From the NCBI GenBank assembly GCA_963555705.1, contig OY743171.1, positions 26,220,852-26,284,851 on the forward strand: a stretch of 64,000 nucleotides of DNA, written 5' to 3'. Under the pieces are notes generated by a model. That model was not told the DNA's origin, ran no database searches, and worked only from the letters and a program-made list of their open reading frames with translations. Origin of the DNA: Ligustrum vulgare (Eukaryota > Streptophyta > Magnoliopsida > Lamiales > Oleaceae). This document shows positions 1-10,625 of the stretch, piece by piece. The translations under genes and the position numbers were made by a program. Each line of letters begins with the position of its first letter. Within the stretch, counting starts at the first letter, position 1.

Positions 1-663
1 AGTTCATCGTTGGTTTCCCCTCACCCTCCACAGTGGTACGCTTGTTCCGTAACGCCGATTTCAATGAAGAAATGGTGAGATTGAATATATCCTTTCCCCA
101 AGGATATGTGTTCATATCGATCAAATCTACAAGAATAAGAAGTGTTTCGTCGACATATCTATCATATGCCATATTGTACATGAGTTGCGTGACCAAGAAC
201 AAGGTACCCATGATCACAACATCACGATTATTCTTATTCTACATTGTAATAAACACATTGAATATGTCATCGTTCGTGATGCGGGTCAGATGGCTGAAGT
301 ATTCATGTTTCAATCGACAATACTTCCCATCATACCTTTCAAGGTTAACATCACCGATGCATCGAAGACCAGTTACTAAATAGAACTCTTCAATCCCGAA
401 TTTCAAAGTTTTTTTGCCAATTCGAAACCACATCTCTTGATCATTTTGTTGATTTACCTCTCTCAATAAAACTTGGTGTATCGGCTGGGGGTTAACAGCA
501 ATCTCATGCATGTCGAGTAAACGGCCAAAGAATGATGGTTTAAAGATCCTTTTCTGCTCATCTGTTAGTCGTGATCTCAAGGTATCAACAACAAGATCCG
601 AAGGCTTCATATTTACTTTCCCAAGAAACCAGTTATCTGGGGTCACTATGAACTCCCAATTCT
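1..663 (-). pseudogene. DUF1985-domain gene remnant (Ulp1-associated, transposon type), runs off the window edge
   Basis: The minus frame from about 663 down to 1 encodes a protein with the hallmarks of DUF1985: MWFRIGKKTLKFGIEEFYLV, then TGLRC, and further on YPWGKDIF followed by a SLKSALR segment. This domain occurs in plant proteins that often also carry a Ulp1-like cysteine protease domain and are frequently transposon-borne; no protease part is visible here and the rest would lie beyond base 1. The frame is interrupted by one in-frame TAG at 239-241, after which the same frame carries recognisable DUF1985 sequence to the edge. The start looks like an exon boundary, because a pyrimidine-rich TTTTTGCAG acceptor precedes base 663 on the minus strand and there is no ATG there. 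Domain assignment is from motif memory; whether the TAG is real or a sequencing error cannot be told. Confidence 0.6.
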
Positions 664-1228
664 GCAAAAATGTTGTACAAAGGTGATTTAAAAAATCAAC
701 AACTGTAAATGGACATAAATAATATTGTAAGTTTGAATATGGTCATATAAGTTTTAGCCAATTGGGAAAAATATTGGAATTATTTGCGATTGGATATACT
801 AGGGTGGTTATAGGAATTTCAGCATATCACCTGTGAGTATATGAGAATTGTCATTTATTTAGGAATTTGCTGATGCACTTCGACCTTATACTTTGAAAAT
901 GACTTGTAGGAAATGTAAATTTATTCACCAGCCTCACTAAAATACTGTGTGAATTTACAATTAAAAGCAAAATCATTTACTTGCACATCTGAATCAATTG
1001 TGTGAAAGGTAATTCAAATCATAACTCAGATTAGTATAAAATATCAAAATCCCAATCAGAGTGATCTGGTAATGGTTGTATTCTCTTGAACTGCATAAAT
1101 CGATCCATTTTCATCAGCAGACTCTATTATGGATTTTTTTCCCTCAATCAATTATCAGTGAATAACTAACATCAAGCTTGCTGTGAAGATATTTTTTGAA
1201 GAATAGGAAAAAGAAAGCATATGGATAC

Positions 1229-1381
1229 CTTTGTCTGAATTGGAACCACTTTTATGATTTTATCCTTTCGTGGTGTGCGTTTCCCTTTCAGGTGATTCTT
1301 GAAAGCATTGAAACCTAGAGCCTTCCTTGGTAACTTAACTCCAGAACTCGAATTTCTCCCAGCTCGAAACTTGCGCATCAT
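1229..1381 (-). CDS. Candidate first exon of the DUF1985-type gene
   Basis: An ATG-ATG start at 1381 opens a 51-codon basic frame (MMRKFRAGRNSSSG, then LPRKALGFNAF) that ends at AAG|GTATCC, a good splice donor, at 1229/1228. It lies 565 bp upstream of the DUF1985 exon on the same strand, so it could be its first coding exon. A further possible short exon (about 1050-1120) sits between them. No domain is recognised in this stretch, and its link to the downstream exon is inferred from strand, spacing and splice signals only. Confidence 0.35.
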
Positions 1382-4217
1382 GATGATCTCTGAAATAAAA
1401 TATTACCAGCAACATGTTTATTGTAAGAATGAACTACACATTCAAGTTTCACATTGATTTCATTTCATTTGCATTAATGAATGATTAATCAAGTTTTACA
1501 TTGATTTCAGGGACAGAAGGTTAATCTTTGCCTGGGATCATCAACTTCACTTACACGCTTCCAACAAGCCCCAGCTCTCTTTTGGTAAGTAGTTACATGT
1601 ATTTAATTTTGTTTGTATAGAAAATAGAGATAGATAAATTTTCAAATCTTAATAGTCATTTTATGCTAATCTTTTTGCATTTACCTGTACGTTGATTTCT
1701 TTTCAGTTGGCATTGTTTTTATCTCTAAGCAGTTAGAGAATTGGATTGGTTCCAAGATCTGATGTAATATCTGAGGAGTTGTTTGATGTGTTCCTGTCTT
1801 TTCTAAATATTTCTAAAGAAAGGATCACATATGAGGAGCTCATAAATAAATTATTTTCTATTGGCATTGGAGCCCTTTTTATAAGCAGTGTATATATTTA
1901 TGTAATATCCCTTCTTCCTATTTGACAAGGTTCAATTATTCATCTTTTGAGCACCCTGATGTCAGACCGGTATTGTACTATGCATGGTTTTGTTATGGAA
2001 TGTAATATTTTTCCAAGTCACCACGTCTATTTCTCCTCTTTTCTTGTTAGCAAAACAATCTTATTATTGGATTTTCACATCATTCCCTTGAGGATGAGTC
2101 AAGGTACTTTCTCGCATCAGGATTAAATATATAGAGGACATCAATCTCAATACGGCATATCTCCGTTACTTATATTTTCTAGCATGAATTCACTTTGGAA
2201 GAGACCTTCGGTGCTGGGTGGTGAGGTTTCAGGGAAGGTAGAGGGAAACGGCATTCATCTTCGATTTCCGAATGTTTGAATTTTGTAAATAAATCTCAGT
2301 TATGATTTTATGAATGTGTAATTTCCAATGAACAAATAGATTGGTTTCTCCCTTATTTATCCATACTAATTATATCTGACAATTATAATATTTGTAGGAG
2401 TATATTTTATATTGTGCCAGAGCTCAAAATCTAGTTTCATACATGGGTATCACTCGAAAGACACCTTTTAAATCTTGAGCAGGATATGAGATTAAGATGA
2501 CACCTTAGTCTCCCTAACCATTTACATCAGTATTTCCACCAAGAAGATGAATCAGCCGTTCAGGGAGAAAGGACACCGATAAAATGTGTTCCAATGTGTC
2601 ATTGGATCAAGAGATTGAAGAACTAACAATGATTATAAGTCAGAGGGAGTGATATTAAAATACTACAGATGAGGCAAAGAGTATTTGGCTATCATTGGGA
2701 TGTAGAGCATCCTGAGACTCACATTATTTTGGAGCCTAAGTTCCTAACAGTCAGTCCATTCTGGAGTATTGACTTGAACAGCAAGTAGTTACTGATAAAA
2801 GTGAAAAGCTAGTAAGCAAAACATAAGGCATGAAATAGGTTGCTGGGGTGCTTCTACTTGTCTTTTACAGAAAGGGGCACGAGCTATGGAAAATTCGGAG
2901 GAATGTGCTACTAACCATCTAAATCCAATTTTCATTCTTCCAATTCACTGATTAGTTGATATTTTGAAAAAACGAAACTAGGAAAAAAGCTATCTAAATT
3001 TCAATGTCATTACATCAGAGCGACATAGTATTGATACATAAATTCTTGGTGAAGAACAAAAACCTCTGCTGAGGATAAAAAAGCTAGCTAAAATATGATA
3101 AAGACATTATTGCATCATACCTTTGGTCCAGATATTCTTGGTGAAGAACACAAACTTCTTCTGAGCTGATTGCAAGTAAATACTGAATTATTAAGCCATT
3201 CAAAAAAGAAATACATCAGTATAGTAATTTGAAACAGATTCTGCAAATTGTGATCCTGACATATCCTCTTCCACAATCAAAACGTAATCTTTGATGTGTT
3301 TGTCTTAAGAAATGATTCACATTGTTCACTCACAGGTATGGACTTTGTTTGTGCTTCCAGTCGACGTTAAAAATGCTTCCGTCGAGAATGATGACAGTCG
3401 GCGTTATAACATTCAACGTTGAGAATGGTATTGCAAAATGGGTGATGTCCAGAAGGTGAGATGGATGACTGGAAATTTGAAATTCTTGATGCAATGAAAA
3501 TCCATTTTTTGATTGATGAAATTCAGGGGCCGTTATAAATTTGGGCGAGTTAAACTCTCAGATTCTGTTACTGAAATCTTATCAGTTTAATTTTTTTTTT
3601 TTAATGATAATTCCAAATATCCAAATTTTAATTGTGGAACATCTATAATTGCAATGAATGCTATATTACGATGTAATTTTCAATTTTACAAGTATCAATT
3701 CGATGCCAGAGCTAATTTCCTCTTTGAATTACCAAAACCGGCCCACTAGAAATAGGCCCAACAAACAATCATCATCTCTCCTTCCTCATTCACCTCTGCA
3801 TGTATCAGAAAATATTGACCTAAAAGTTTGAAGAAAACGCAGCCTCCGTTTGAATCTCTTACCATCACCGGAGAGGAAGTCGAAAAACCAATGACGAATA
3901 CTGTACATCCGCTGTTACCATAACTGCGCATCAAAGCCGCTCTAAGTGCTGCCGACCCACGCGTAGCAGCTGGGTCCTCAACAGGAATGCAGCAGCAATA
4001 TAGCTCCGTTGTCGAAACTTGTTCTACTAGAGAGAAAACTCAAAATCATATAGAAAGCTGAGACTCCATGGTACCGCCCCGCCGCCACGACCGCGCATCG
4101 TTGGTGTTTAAAACAAGGTTACGTCACGCGTATGGCTGCAGCACACCCACGATGTCGCGCTCCTCATTTGCAGCTATTAGTTTTTCTTCCGCACTCCAGT
4201 CAAGACAAGACGGCATC
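1382..4217. other. AT-rich region without recognised genes
   Basis: No reading frame longer than about 75 codons with a recognisable motif appears on either strand. Short frames at 3746-3934 (minus) and 4068-4295 (plus) show no family signature. I could not assign any repeat or element ends here. Confidence 0.5.
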
Positions 4218-4804
4218 GCCTTCGACTGTCGACTGCATCAGCCTTACTCATTGGTGCCCCTGCTAATTTTGTCAAATTGCATGGAAAGTCCTTGATCTTT
4301 TGAAGAAGATGAAGCCTGGTCTGATTCACAAATTGCAGCAGAAGTCCTTTAATTTTAAAACTATAGATCTGGTTGTCTGATTTTACAATTACAACAGAAA
4401 TTATACAAACGTAATTCTATTGCAAAGATCAAAATCAAAGGGGAAAACATGAAGTCTTAATCCACCCCTTTGTTACAAGACTCGATAAAACAAATAGATG
4501 TTTGCCTTCGACCGTCGACCGCATCAACCGCACCCACTGGTGCCCCTGCTGATATTTTCAAACTTTTAGAGAAATTGCATGGAAAGTCCTTGATCTTTTG
4601 AAGAAGATGAAGCCTGGTCTGATTCACAAATTGCAGCAAAAGTCCTTTAATTTTGAAATTACAGATCTTGTCATCTGATTTTACAATTACAATAGAAATT
4701 ATACAAACCCTAATTTTAATGCAAAAATCAAAATCAAAGAGGAAAACATGGAGTCGTAATCCACTCCCTTTGTTACAAGACTCAATAAAACAAATACATG
4801 TTTT
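4218..4804. repeat. Two-copy tandem duplication, 286-bp period
   Basis: Copy 1 is about 4218-4503 and copy 2 about 4504-4804. Both begin GCCTTCGAC(T/C)GTCGAC, share the block CATGGAAAGTCCTTGATC and continue through to ACAAGACTC(G/A)ATAAAACAAATA. Copy 2 has a short insertion near its start and scattered substitutions, so the duplication is not recent. It lies just inside the end of the neighbouring Copia-type LTR and could be part of that element's leader. Confidence 0.75.
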
Positions 4805-4960
4805 ACAACAAAAAATCTAAGGCCATAAATCTATTCAACAAAACATCATTCATCCAATAACAAAATAAATCACATAATCCTAACACCGCCCTTTACTAAC
4901 ACATGTATAAAACAAAAATTATTTATTCCTAGATACACAAAACGGTATCAAAAACCTGAC

Positions 4961-4972
4961 GCTCTGATACCA
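4961..4972 (-). promoter_or_regulatory. Retrotransposon primer binding site (initiator Met-tRNA type)
   Basis: On the minus strand this reads TGGTATCAGAGC, the standard plant primer site complementary to the 3' end of initiator methionine tRNA. It lies 2 bp beyond the end of the LTR at 4975, which fixes that LTR as a 5' LTR of a minus-strand element. Confidence 0.85.
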
Positions 4973-4974
4973 AT

Positions 4975-6382
4975 TGTTGTGAACTCGGGTTGCTCTACTC
5001 ACAAAAATTGATTTCTTGTGACTAGATCATCCCATTACAAGATTTTATGTTCTATGCATTTAACTTAGAATAAATAATTTTGTGCACACAAATGAAAAGA
5101 GATGTTACCCTTGTAGCGTGCTTTACAATAATCTATTTTCCACTGCTTCTTGATTCCACCAAAGCTTCAAACCCTCAAGCTTTCCTCGGTGTTCTCCAAT
5201 GGCAGCTATGCAGGTGTGTGGTCACCTTTCTCAAAATCTAGTTTACACTAGGATTAGAGAAAGAGGAAACACAAATTACACACTTTAGTTTGTGTCACAC
5301 CACTTTTCAAATTAGGTCAAGAAAAATAGTTTTAGGAGACTGTTTATAACCTCTTAACACTCCAAAACCCTACCAACCCTAGTATCATAACCCGACCCAT
5401 TTCTGCAAAGCCTAATATAGGTAATAAGCCTGTATAAGCCTATTATAGTGAATCCATCGAGGGAACTTGATCAGACCCAATTAAACTAAGCTCCAATAAA
5501 TTAATTATAACCTGGTCAACTCTTAATCAGTCAAAATTAATTTATTAATCATGTTCTATTCCATTAAAAGAACGAGATTACACTCTTAGTAAAATTGAAA
5601 TTACTGAAACAATTAATCAATAATTATATTCTCTGACTTATCGTTCTTACATGTTACCCCCTCGATCAACTCGAATATTAGGAGCAAGTTAAAATGACCA
5701 AAATGTCCTTCTCTGAATATTCATAAACTCTCAACTCTCATATTCTATTTGACAGTTAGATGTGATCACATCACATCACATCATAGAATTCAACAGCCAC
5801 TGTCGAATTACTGAGTTCAGATTCAACTATCCACTAGAAGAATCAGTGAGATTATGATCATACTTTAAAGGTGGCGAATTCCGTAATACGAATATATGTT
5901 CCTCGTTAGTTCACTTTAATTCCCAAAGTACCATGATATTGATCAGCAATTTGATCTCACCCATTGATACCTCAAAGAACTTCAAGTTAGTAATCGAAAT
6001 CCATTATCCGGTTAGGATTAAGCTCCCACGTACGATAGTCAAGTGAAATTAAATTTGTATGGTCAATGTCACAAATTAATTTCACGTGGTCCCGTCCAAT
6101 ACGTTCCAAACGCACTCTCAATTTTATTACCAAAGTCAAAGATAGACTTTAATAAAATTGAGACGATCTTATCAAAATAAATTGTCCATATTTATTTACT
6201 GATCATGAACGTTAATTTTAGATATAATTACAAATTGAATCTTTCTGTATTTAACAACTTAAACACTCAATCTGTAATATCAAATCGACCCACGGACAAA
6301 CGCAACATCATATTAATACAATCAATTAATATGTTATTTTGATGTCGTGAATTATACTATATGGGCATATATAATTCCAACA
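4975..6382 (-). mobile_element. Copia-type 5' LTR (1408 bp) of a truncated minus-strand element
   Basis: Read on the minus strand the LTR starts TGTTGGAATTATATATG at 6382 and ends with CACAACA at 4975, followed directly by the primer binding site. It has the canonical TG...CA ends. No second copy of this LTR, no gag and no pol are seen in the window on the downstream side (below 4960); only about 150 bp of internal sequence can be followed before the 286-bp duplication. I therefore read it as a 5' LTR of a truncated or deleted element. Family assignment is general (TG...CA ends plus initiator Met-tRNA primer). Confidence 0.75.
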
Positions 6383-6951
6383 GGTAGTTCACAGACCAAA
6401 TGAGCAGGAGATGGTGGCTGGTAGTCCGGTGGTGAATTGATGGTGTTGGGGAGTTTTTGCAGTCGACAGTAGAGGCTCGAGGTTGGTTTCAAGGTTTGTT
6501 TTTGGTTGGGGATTTCGGGGTGAGGTAGTAGTTATTGGCGGCTAAAGTGGTGGTTTTGGTGGTGGTCAGATTGTGGTTCGGATGGGAGTGATGGAGGTGG
6601 CAAGTTTTGGTGGTGCGGTTGAGTTGTAGTTCGGTTGGGAGTGATGGGGTGGTTGATTTTGGAGTGCTCAGTGTTTGTGATGTACTTTGAATTGTATTTT
6701 TGTGAGACAATGCGAGTGTGAATGTCGATGGCGAAAGGGAAAACTTTATGCATTGATTTTGAGTTAAAAATGGTAGATTAGGGAAATTCTTGGTTTATGG
6801 AAGAATTGCAAGAATTTGGAATGGAATCCGACTGATTAAGGGACAAAATGGGAATCTGGGAAAGAGGGAAGGAAACATACCAAATGGGGTTGATTCTTTC
6901 CAAAAATACAGTTAAGGAAAGATTATTTGTAATTGAATTTTGATTGGATAA
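6383..6951. other. Purine-rich low-complexity region, no gene
   Basis: The plus strand is rich in GGTGG and TGGTGG triplets, so the minus strand gives Thr/Pro/His/Asn-rich frames. These are composition artefacts and not proteins. The composition resembles the CT-rich leader inside the Ty3/gypsy LTR at 25792-28234, so it could be an old LTR fragment. Confidence 0.4.
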
Positions 6952-7058
6952 CTAGTGAATCACACGGGAAGAAACGTTTGGATTAAGATAATTCAATGTG
7001 AAATTAGATGAATTCTTTAGATAAAATAAATAAATTTCGAAAATAAGAGATAAGATCA

Positions 7059-7370
7059 TCATTTATTGGTTTCATATGACTGCAAATTTTGGAATACTTC
7101 TTTGTACACAACATTGTTTGTTGATTTTGTTGGTCTTCCATTCCTATCACAAATTAACATCTTTAATCCGGAACGATTTATCACCCTAGAAATCGTAACA
7201 TAAAGTTGTCCATGTGTAAACAACATCCTTTTAAGAAGAAGTCCAACACGCGAGAGTGATTGTCCCCGACTCTTATTGATAGTCATGACATAGGACATCA
7301 TCAATGGAAATTGTTTTCTTGAAAATCTAATAGGTATCCTAGAATTAGAAGGGCTCAACGACTTCCTTGG
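7059..7370 (-). pseudogene. PIF1-like helicase C-terminal fragment of Helitron A
   Basis: The frame contains YVMTINKSRGQSLSRVGLLL and [13 protein letters not shown], the C-terminal helicase motifs of the Helitron PIF1-like helicase, and ends in a short tail. It corresponds to 10335-10620 of Helitron B. Only the last 90-100 residues of the helicase survive, followed upstream by frameshifted sequence, so no helicase could be made. Confidence 0.8.
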
Positions 7371-8241
7371 AATAAAGAACTTGTGTCATGCATTGCTGGT
7401 TGAAAGAATTTGACCTTCTAGATCATGATTGCCAAATTTTGTAACTATCAACCTTGTTCCATTACACAATCCCTATGTATGATCAATATTTCTCAGAAAG
7501 AGTAATGGATACTGCAAAGGCAAATAAAGAGAATGCACTTCGCTTATCCGCTATAACGGTCCACCATGTGGCGCAGTAATGATATCCATGTGTCCAGGTT
7601 GTGTACCAAAATCCACCGACCATCAATCCGACAATTTCATTGACAACAGGAAAATCATATCGCCTATCATCAATCGCCCACCGACTAATAAGTATAAGTC
7701 TTACATTTGAAGTGTTTTTCTTTTCTCTACCTAAACTGCCTTACCAATTTGTTGTACTTGTCTAGCATATCTAGCATATCCTTCAAATCAGAAAACTATA
7801 CAATCATGCAACATTGAATCGCATGATTCACTCTTATCGGGGGAGATTAAAAGATATAAATTAAATTTTAGACTATCACAACAAAATTATTCATAAAAAA
7901 ATATAAATATACAAGCAATAAATACATAATACGTACCCCACGACCCTTTTTTTGCTTTCAACCTCATTCGCGTTGCCAACAATGTAAAACTGAGTAAATT
8001 GCGGAGCTTAACTTTTATCAGGTAGCAGAGACACTCAACCTTATTACAATTTTGACCGTGTAATCTGAAGATGGGAGGTCATCTACCATCATTCAGCCCA
8101 TTATCTATTCCCCCCATAGAAGTGAACAAAAACATCAAATTATATATCCAAATGTTCTCAACGAAATTCTTAATCATGTCATCCCTGCCATATAACAAAT
8201 CTTTCAAAATAAGGGGATGAATTTTCACTTTCACTTGCATA
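7371..8241 (-). pseudogene. Fused remnants of helicase and Rep exons in Helitron A
   Basis: From 7371 to about 7497 the sequence follows Helitron B 10618-10780. From about 7498 it jumps to the equivalent of B 14109 onward (ATTGCAAAGGCAAATAAAGA in B, with one change in A). About 3.3 kb of RepHel is therefore absent. Frames are broken throughout. The Rep-side part continues beyond the MITE at 8941-9060, where the zinc-finger-like N-terminal exon of B is still recognisable. Confidence 0.7.
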
Positions 8242-8249
8242 CAACAAAG

Positions 8250-8932
8250 TAGGGGAGAACAAATAAGTCATGAAACCTAACTAAACCTCAACTAATGATA
8301 TGATTTGGTTATATTTGGAAAAGTTCCAAATTGGCTTAAACGGTTTGGTTTAGGTTTCAATTGTCAAAACTTCGGTTTCAAATAGGTAACCCATCAAATT
8401 TAAAAATAAATAAATAAATAAAGGCAAACGTTCAATTTAAAAAATGCAACACAATTTTTATTGTCAACAAACCAAAATTAAGGAGTCAAATATTAATTTG
8501 TTCAAATCCACAACCATTTGAAATAATTATTGCTCTTGTATTTCATAATTATCATCCAAGACATTTTCTTAAAATAAAATTTTTAATGTAAGAACTAGCT
8601 ACAATTTATTTAAGAAAAAATTAAATGTTTGGTTCTATATAATTAGTTTGACATGAATTGATTCACAATAAAGCACTCAATTAGAAACTGAATACTGTTA
8701 TTGAGCTAGTTTCAACTAGAAATTTTAGATGAATCTATGTCTTTGAACTCACTTTGGAATATACTAATTCATTCGTTGGAAATCCGCGGTGTCAAACTAC
8801 CATAAAAAATGGTTTGCTTTCGTTTTGTTTAGAAAATAAAATGGTTTTGTTTGAAAAAATTTGAAACCATTTTAAATGGTTTGGTTTGAAATATTACTAA
8901 AAACTGACCCAAAAAAACTGTGTTCACCCCTA
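8250..8932. mobile_element. hAT-type MITE, 683 bp, with 8-bp target duplication
   Basis: The ends are imperfect inverted repeats: TAGGGGAGAACA at 8250 and the reverse complement of TAGGGGTGAACA at 8932 (11 of 12 match). The flanks are identical 8-bp duplications CAACAAAG at 8242-8249 and 8933-8940. Eight-base duplications and TAGGG-type ends are typical of hAT elements. The interior is AT-rich, repeats GGTTTGGTTT-like motifs and encodes nothing, so it depended on a transposase in trans. It interrupts the Rep N-terminal exon remnant of Helitron A, whose sequence resumes exactly on either side. Confidence 0.88.
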
Positions 8933-9060
8933 CAACAAAGTGAGGACTTCGGATTACAGCACGTTTTATAATGTTTATCTACTCTCTCCTCGAACCAAAA
9001 ATTTATCTTGCAAAATGAACACTTAAATGTAGGATCTTCAATGTTCATGTACTCTGAACA

Positions 9061-10130
9061 ATCAAATCATAGATGAAAAAGTTAATAATGTAGATCATGA
9101 GTATAAAAGATAAGATTCACTATTTTGACTATTGACAATAGAAAACAATACGTATAAAAAACGAATTTGAAAATCATAAAAAGAAAAAAAAAAAACTAAA
9201 ATTGTGAGATTGACAAAGATTCATCAAATTCATGGTATTATAGGTTTTTAATATTTATACAACGTAATTGTTTTTGATGAAAATTATAATATAACACTGA
9301 TAATCTCAATTTTTAGTTAAGTAAATTGGGAGACAGTTTATTTATTGTTGTAGAAATTTAAGAATAATAAATATTGAATTAAAATATAAAAATCAATATC
9401 ATGGCATAGTTAATTATTTTTAAAATTTAGACTTAACAATTCGGATAAAAAATAATTAATAACTATATCATTTCAAAACAATATAAATAAATTTGTTAAC
9501 CGTTAATGTTAAAAAAACTGATATGAGACTTTTTGGAATAAAAAACTAAATAATAATTAAATGTAATAGTAAATAAAAATATTTTGATAAATAATCTAAC
9601 ATAGAAAAGAATGTTATTATGTATATGTAATAAAGAACTTAAAAGTAGGATTATTTATAACAAAATCTAATACAACTTGATTAAATATTAGATATAAATG
9701 AAAATTCAACATGGATTTGTATGACTGAACAAAATTATTTATCTATAAGATTAAGACCAATAAAATCACAATCATTATAAAAAATTATTTACGTATTAAA
9801 TGTAACTTTTTATACAAATACTCATTAATTTAATAAAACGTAATACAAAGAAGCTCGAATTTTAGATGTACTAACAAAAAAATTAAGATTATTTATAAAA
9901 AGTTTTATATGATAAGGTTTATTTAGTATTAGATGGGTAATACAACTTTCTATAATTTCGAAGTGAAAAAATTACATTGAATTTGTATGACTGAACACGA
10001 GTACTTATTTGTAAGACTCAAAACATTAAAAGTTCAGAATAATTTTATGAAAATATAGAGGTTTAAACAAAAATAACCAAGTATAAATAAGTAAAAAAAA
10101 ATTCTCCATAAAAATTCTTTATAATAAAGC
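9061..10130 (-). other. AT-rich intron remnant shared by Helitrons A and B
   Basis: This stretch has no reading frame but is collinear with 14990-16010 of Helitron B (shared blocks include AATAACTATATCAT, AAATTTGTTAACC and TTGTATGACTGAACA or close variants). In B it is the intron upstream of the first conserved RepHel exon. Its retention in A shows A was derived from a genomic copy and not from spliced mRNA. Confidence 0.65.
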
Positions 10131-10149
10131 ATCATTCCATAATTGGTCA

Positions 10150-10221
10150 AAAGTAGCAACAGTGTGAACATAATAAAAGCTGAGTTCTCCCGCCAAAACT
10201 CAACTACTTTTATATATTATA
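10150..10221 (-). other. 5' terminal region of Helitron A, abutting the 3' end of Helitron B
   Basis: On the minus strand it reads TATATAAAAGTAGTTGAG, then TTTTGGCGGGAGAACTC. The same block, with a few changes, lies at 31690-31750, the 5' end of Helitron B. The canonical TC at the very 5' end is missing: base 10221 is directly followed by the GTAG end of Helitron B. Confidence 0.65.
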
Positions 10222-10250
10222 CTACTGAATCACCCGTACGATACATGGGA
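10222..10250 (-). other. 3' terminus of Helitron B with subterminal hairpin
   Basis: Minus-strand CCC-ATG-TATCG-TACGGG can fold into an imperfect hairpin, followed by TGATTCA and GTAG. Helitrons end in CTRR preceded by such a hairpin; here the C of CTAG is G. Helitron A keeps the canonical CTAG at the same place. Confidence 0.65.
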
Positions 10251-10334
10251 AGAAATGATTGGATAAAGATAATTTAATGCGAAATTAGATTAATCATTTA
10301 GATAAAATAAATAAATCTCGCAAATAACAGATAA

Positions 10335-10625
10335 GACAATCACTTATTGGTTTCATATGATTATAGATTCTGGAATACTTCTTTGTACACGACATTGTTT
10401 GTTTATTTTGTTGGTCTTCCATTCTTATCACAAATCAACATCTTTAATCCGAAACGATTTGTCACTCTAGAAATCGCAACATAAAGTTGTCCATGTGTAA
10501 ATACCGACCGTTTAAGAAGAAGTTCCACATGCGAGAGTGATTGATCCTGACTTTTATTGATAGTCATAGCATATGACACCATCAATGGAAATTATCTTCT
10601 TTGAAATCTAATAGGTATTCTAGAA
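10335..10625 (-). pseudogene. Helicase C-terminal motifs of Helitron B RepHel, frameshifted from the helicase core
   Basis: The frame at 10403-10585 contains [20 protein letters not shown] and [13 protein letters not shown], the last helicase motifs of Helitron PIF1-like proteins. In family members this follows the helicase core in the same frame; here the core frame (10626-12233) ends in a different frame, so at least one indel lies near 10600-10640. In motif order this is the end of RepHel, about 110 bp from the 3' terminus. Confidence 0.8.

Larger units (their letters stand above)
6952..10221 (-). mobile_element. Helitron A: non-autonomous, internally deleted Helitron
   Basis: The element reads on the minus strand. 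Its 3' end is GTGATTCACTAGT, with CTAG at 6955-6952 followed by target T at 6951. Its 5' end abuts Helitron B at 10221 and begins ATATATAAAAGTAGTTGAG, closely matching the 5' end of Helitron B near 31750. Inside it keeps the helicase C-terminus (7059-7358), pieces of the Rep N-terminal exons (7500-8241 and 8941-9060) and intron sequence (9061-10130), all similar to Helitron B. The middle of the gene is missing. Helitrons transpose by rolling circle and leave no target duplication. A 683-bp hAT-type MITE (8250-8932) inserted later. The hairpin near the 3' end is degenerate (CCCGTGTGATT), so mobility is doubtful. Confidence 0.75.

Noticed and set aside
33..383. Plus-strand 116-codon frame at the window start
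   Set aside because: It is the shadow of the minus-strand DUF1985 coding region and starts at GTG.
6489..6753. Two overlapping Thr/Pro/His-rich minus frames
   Set aside because: Low-complexity GGTGG repeats on the plus strand generate open frames in several phases; no domain seen.
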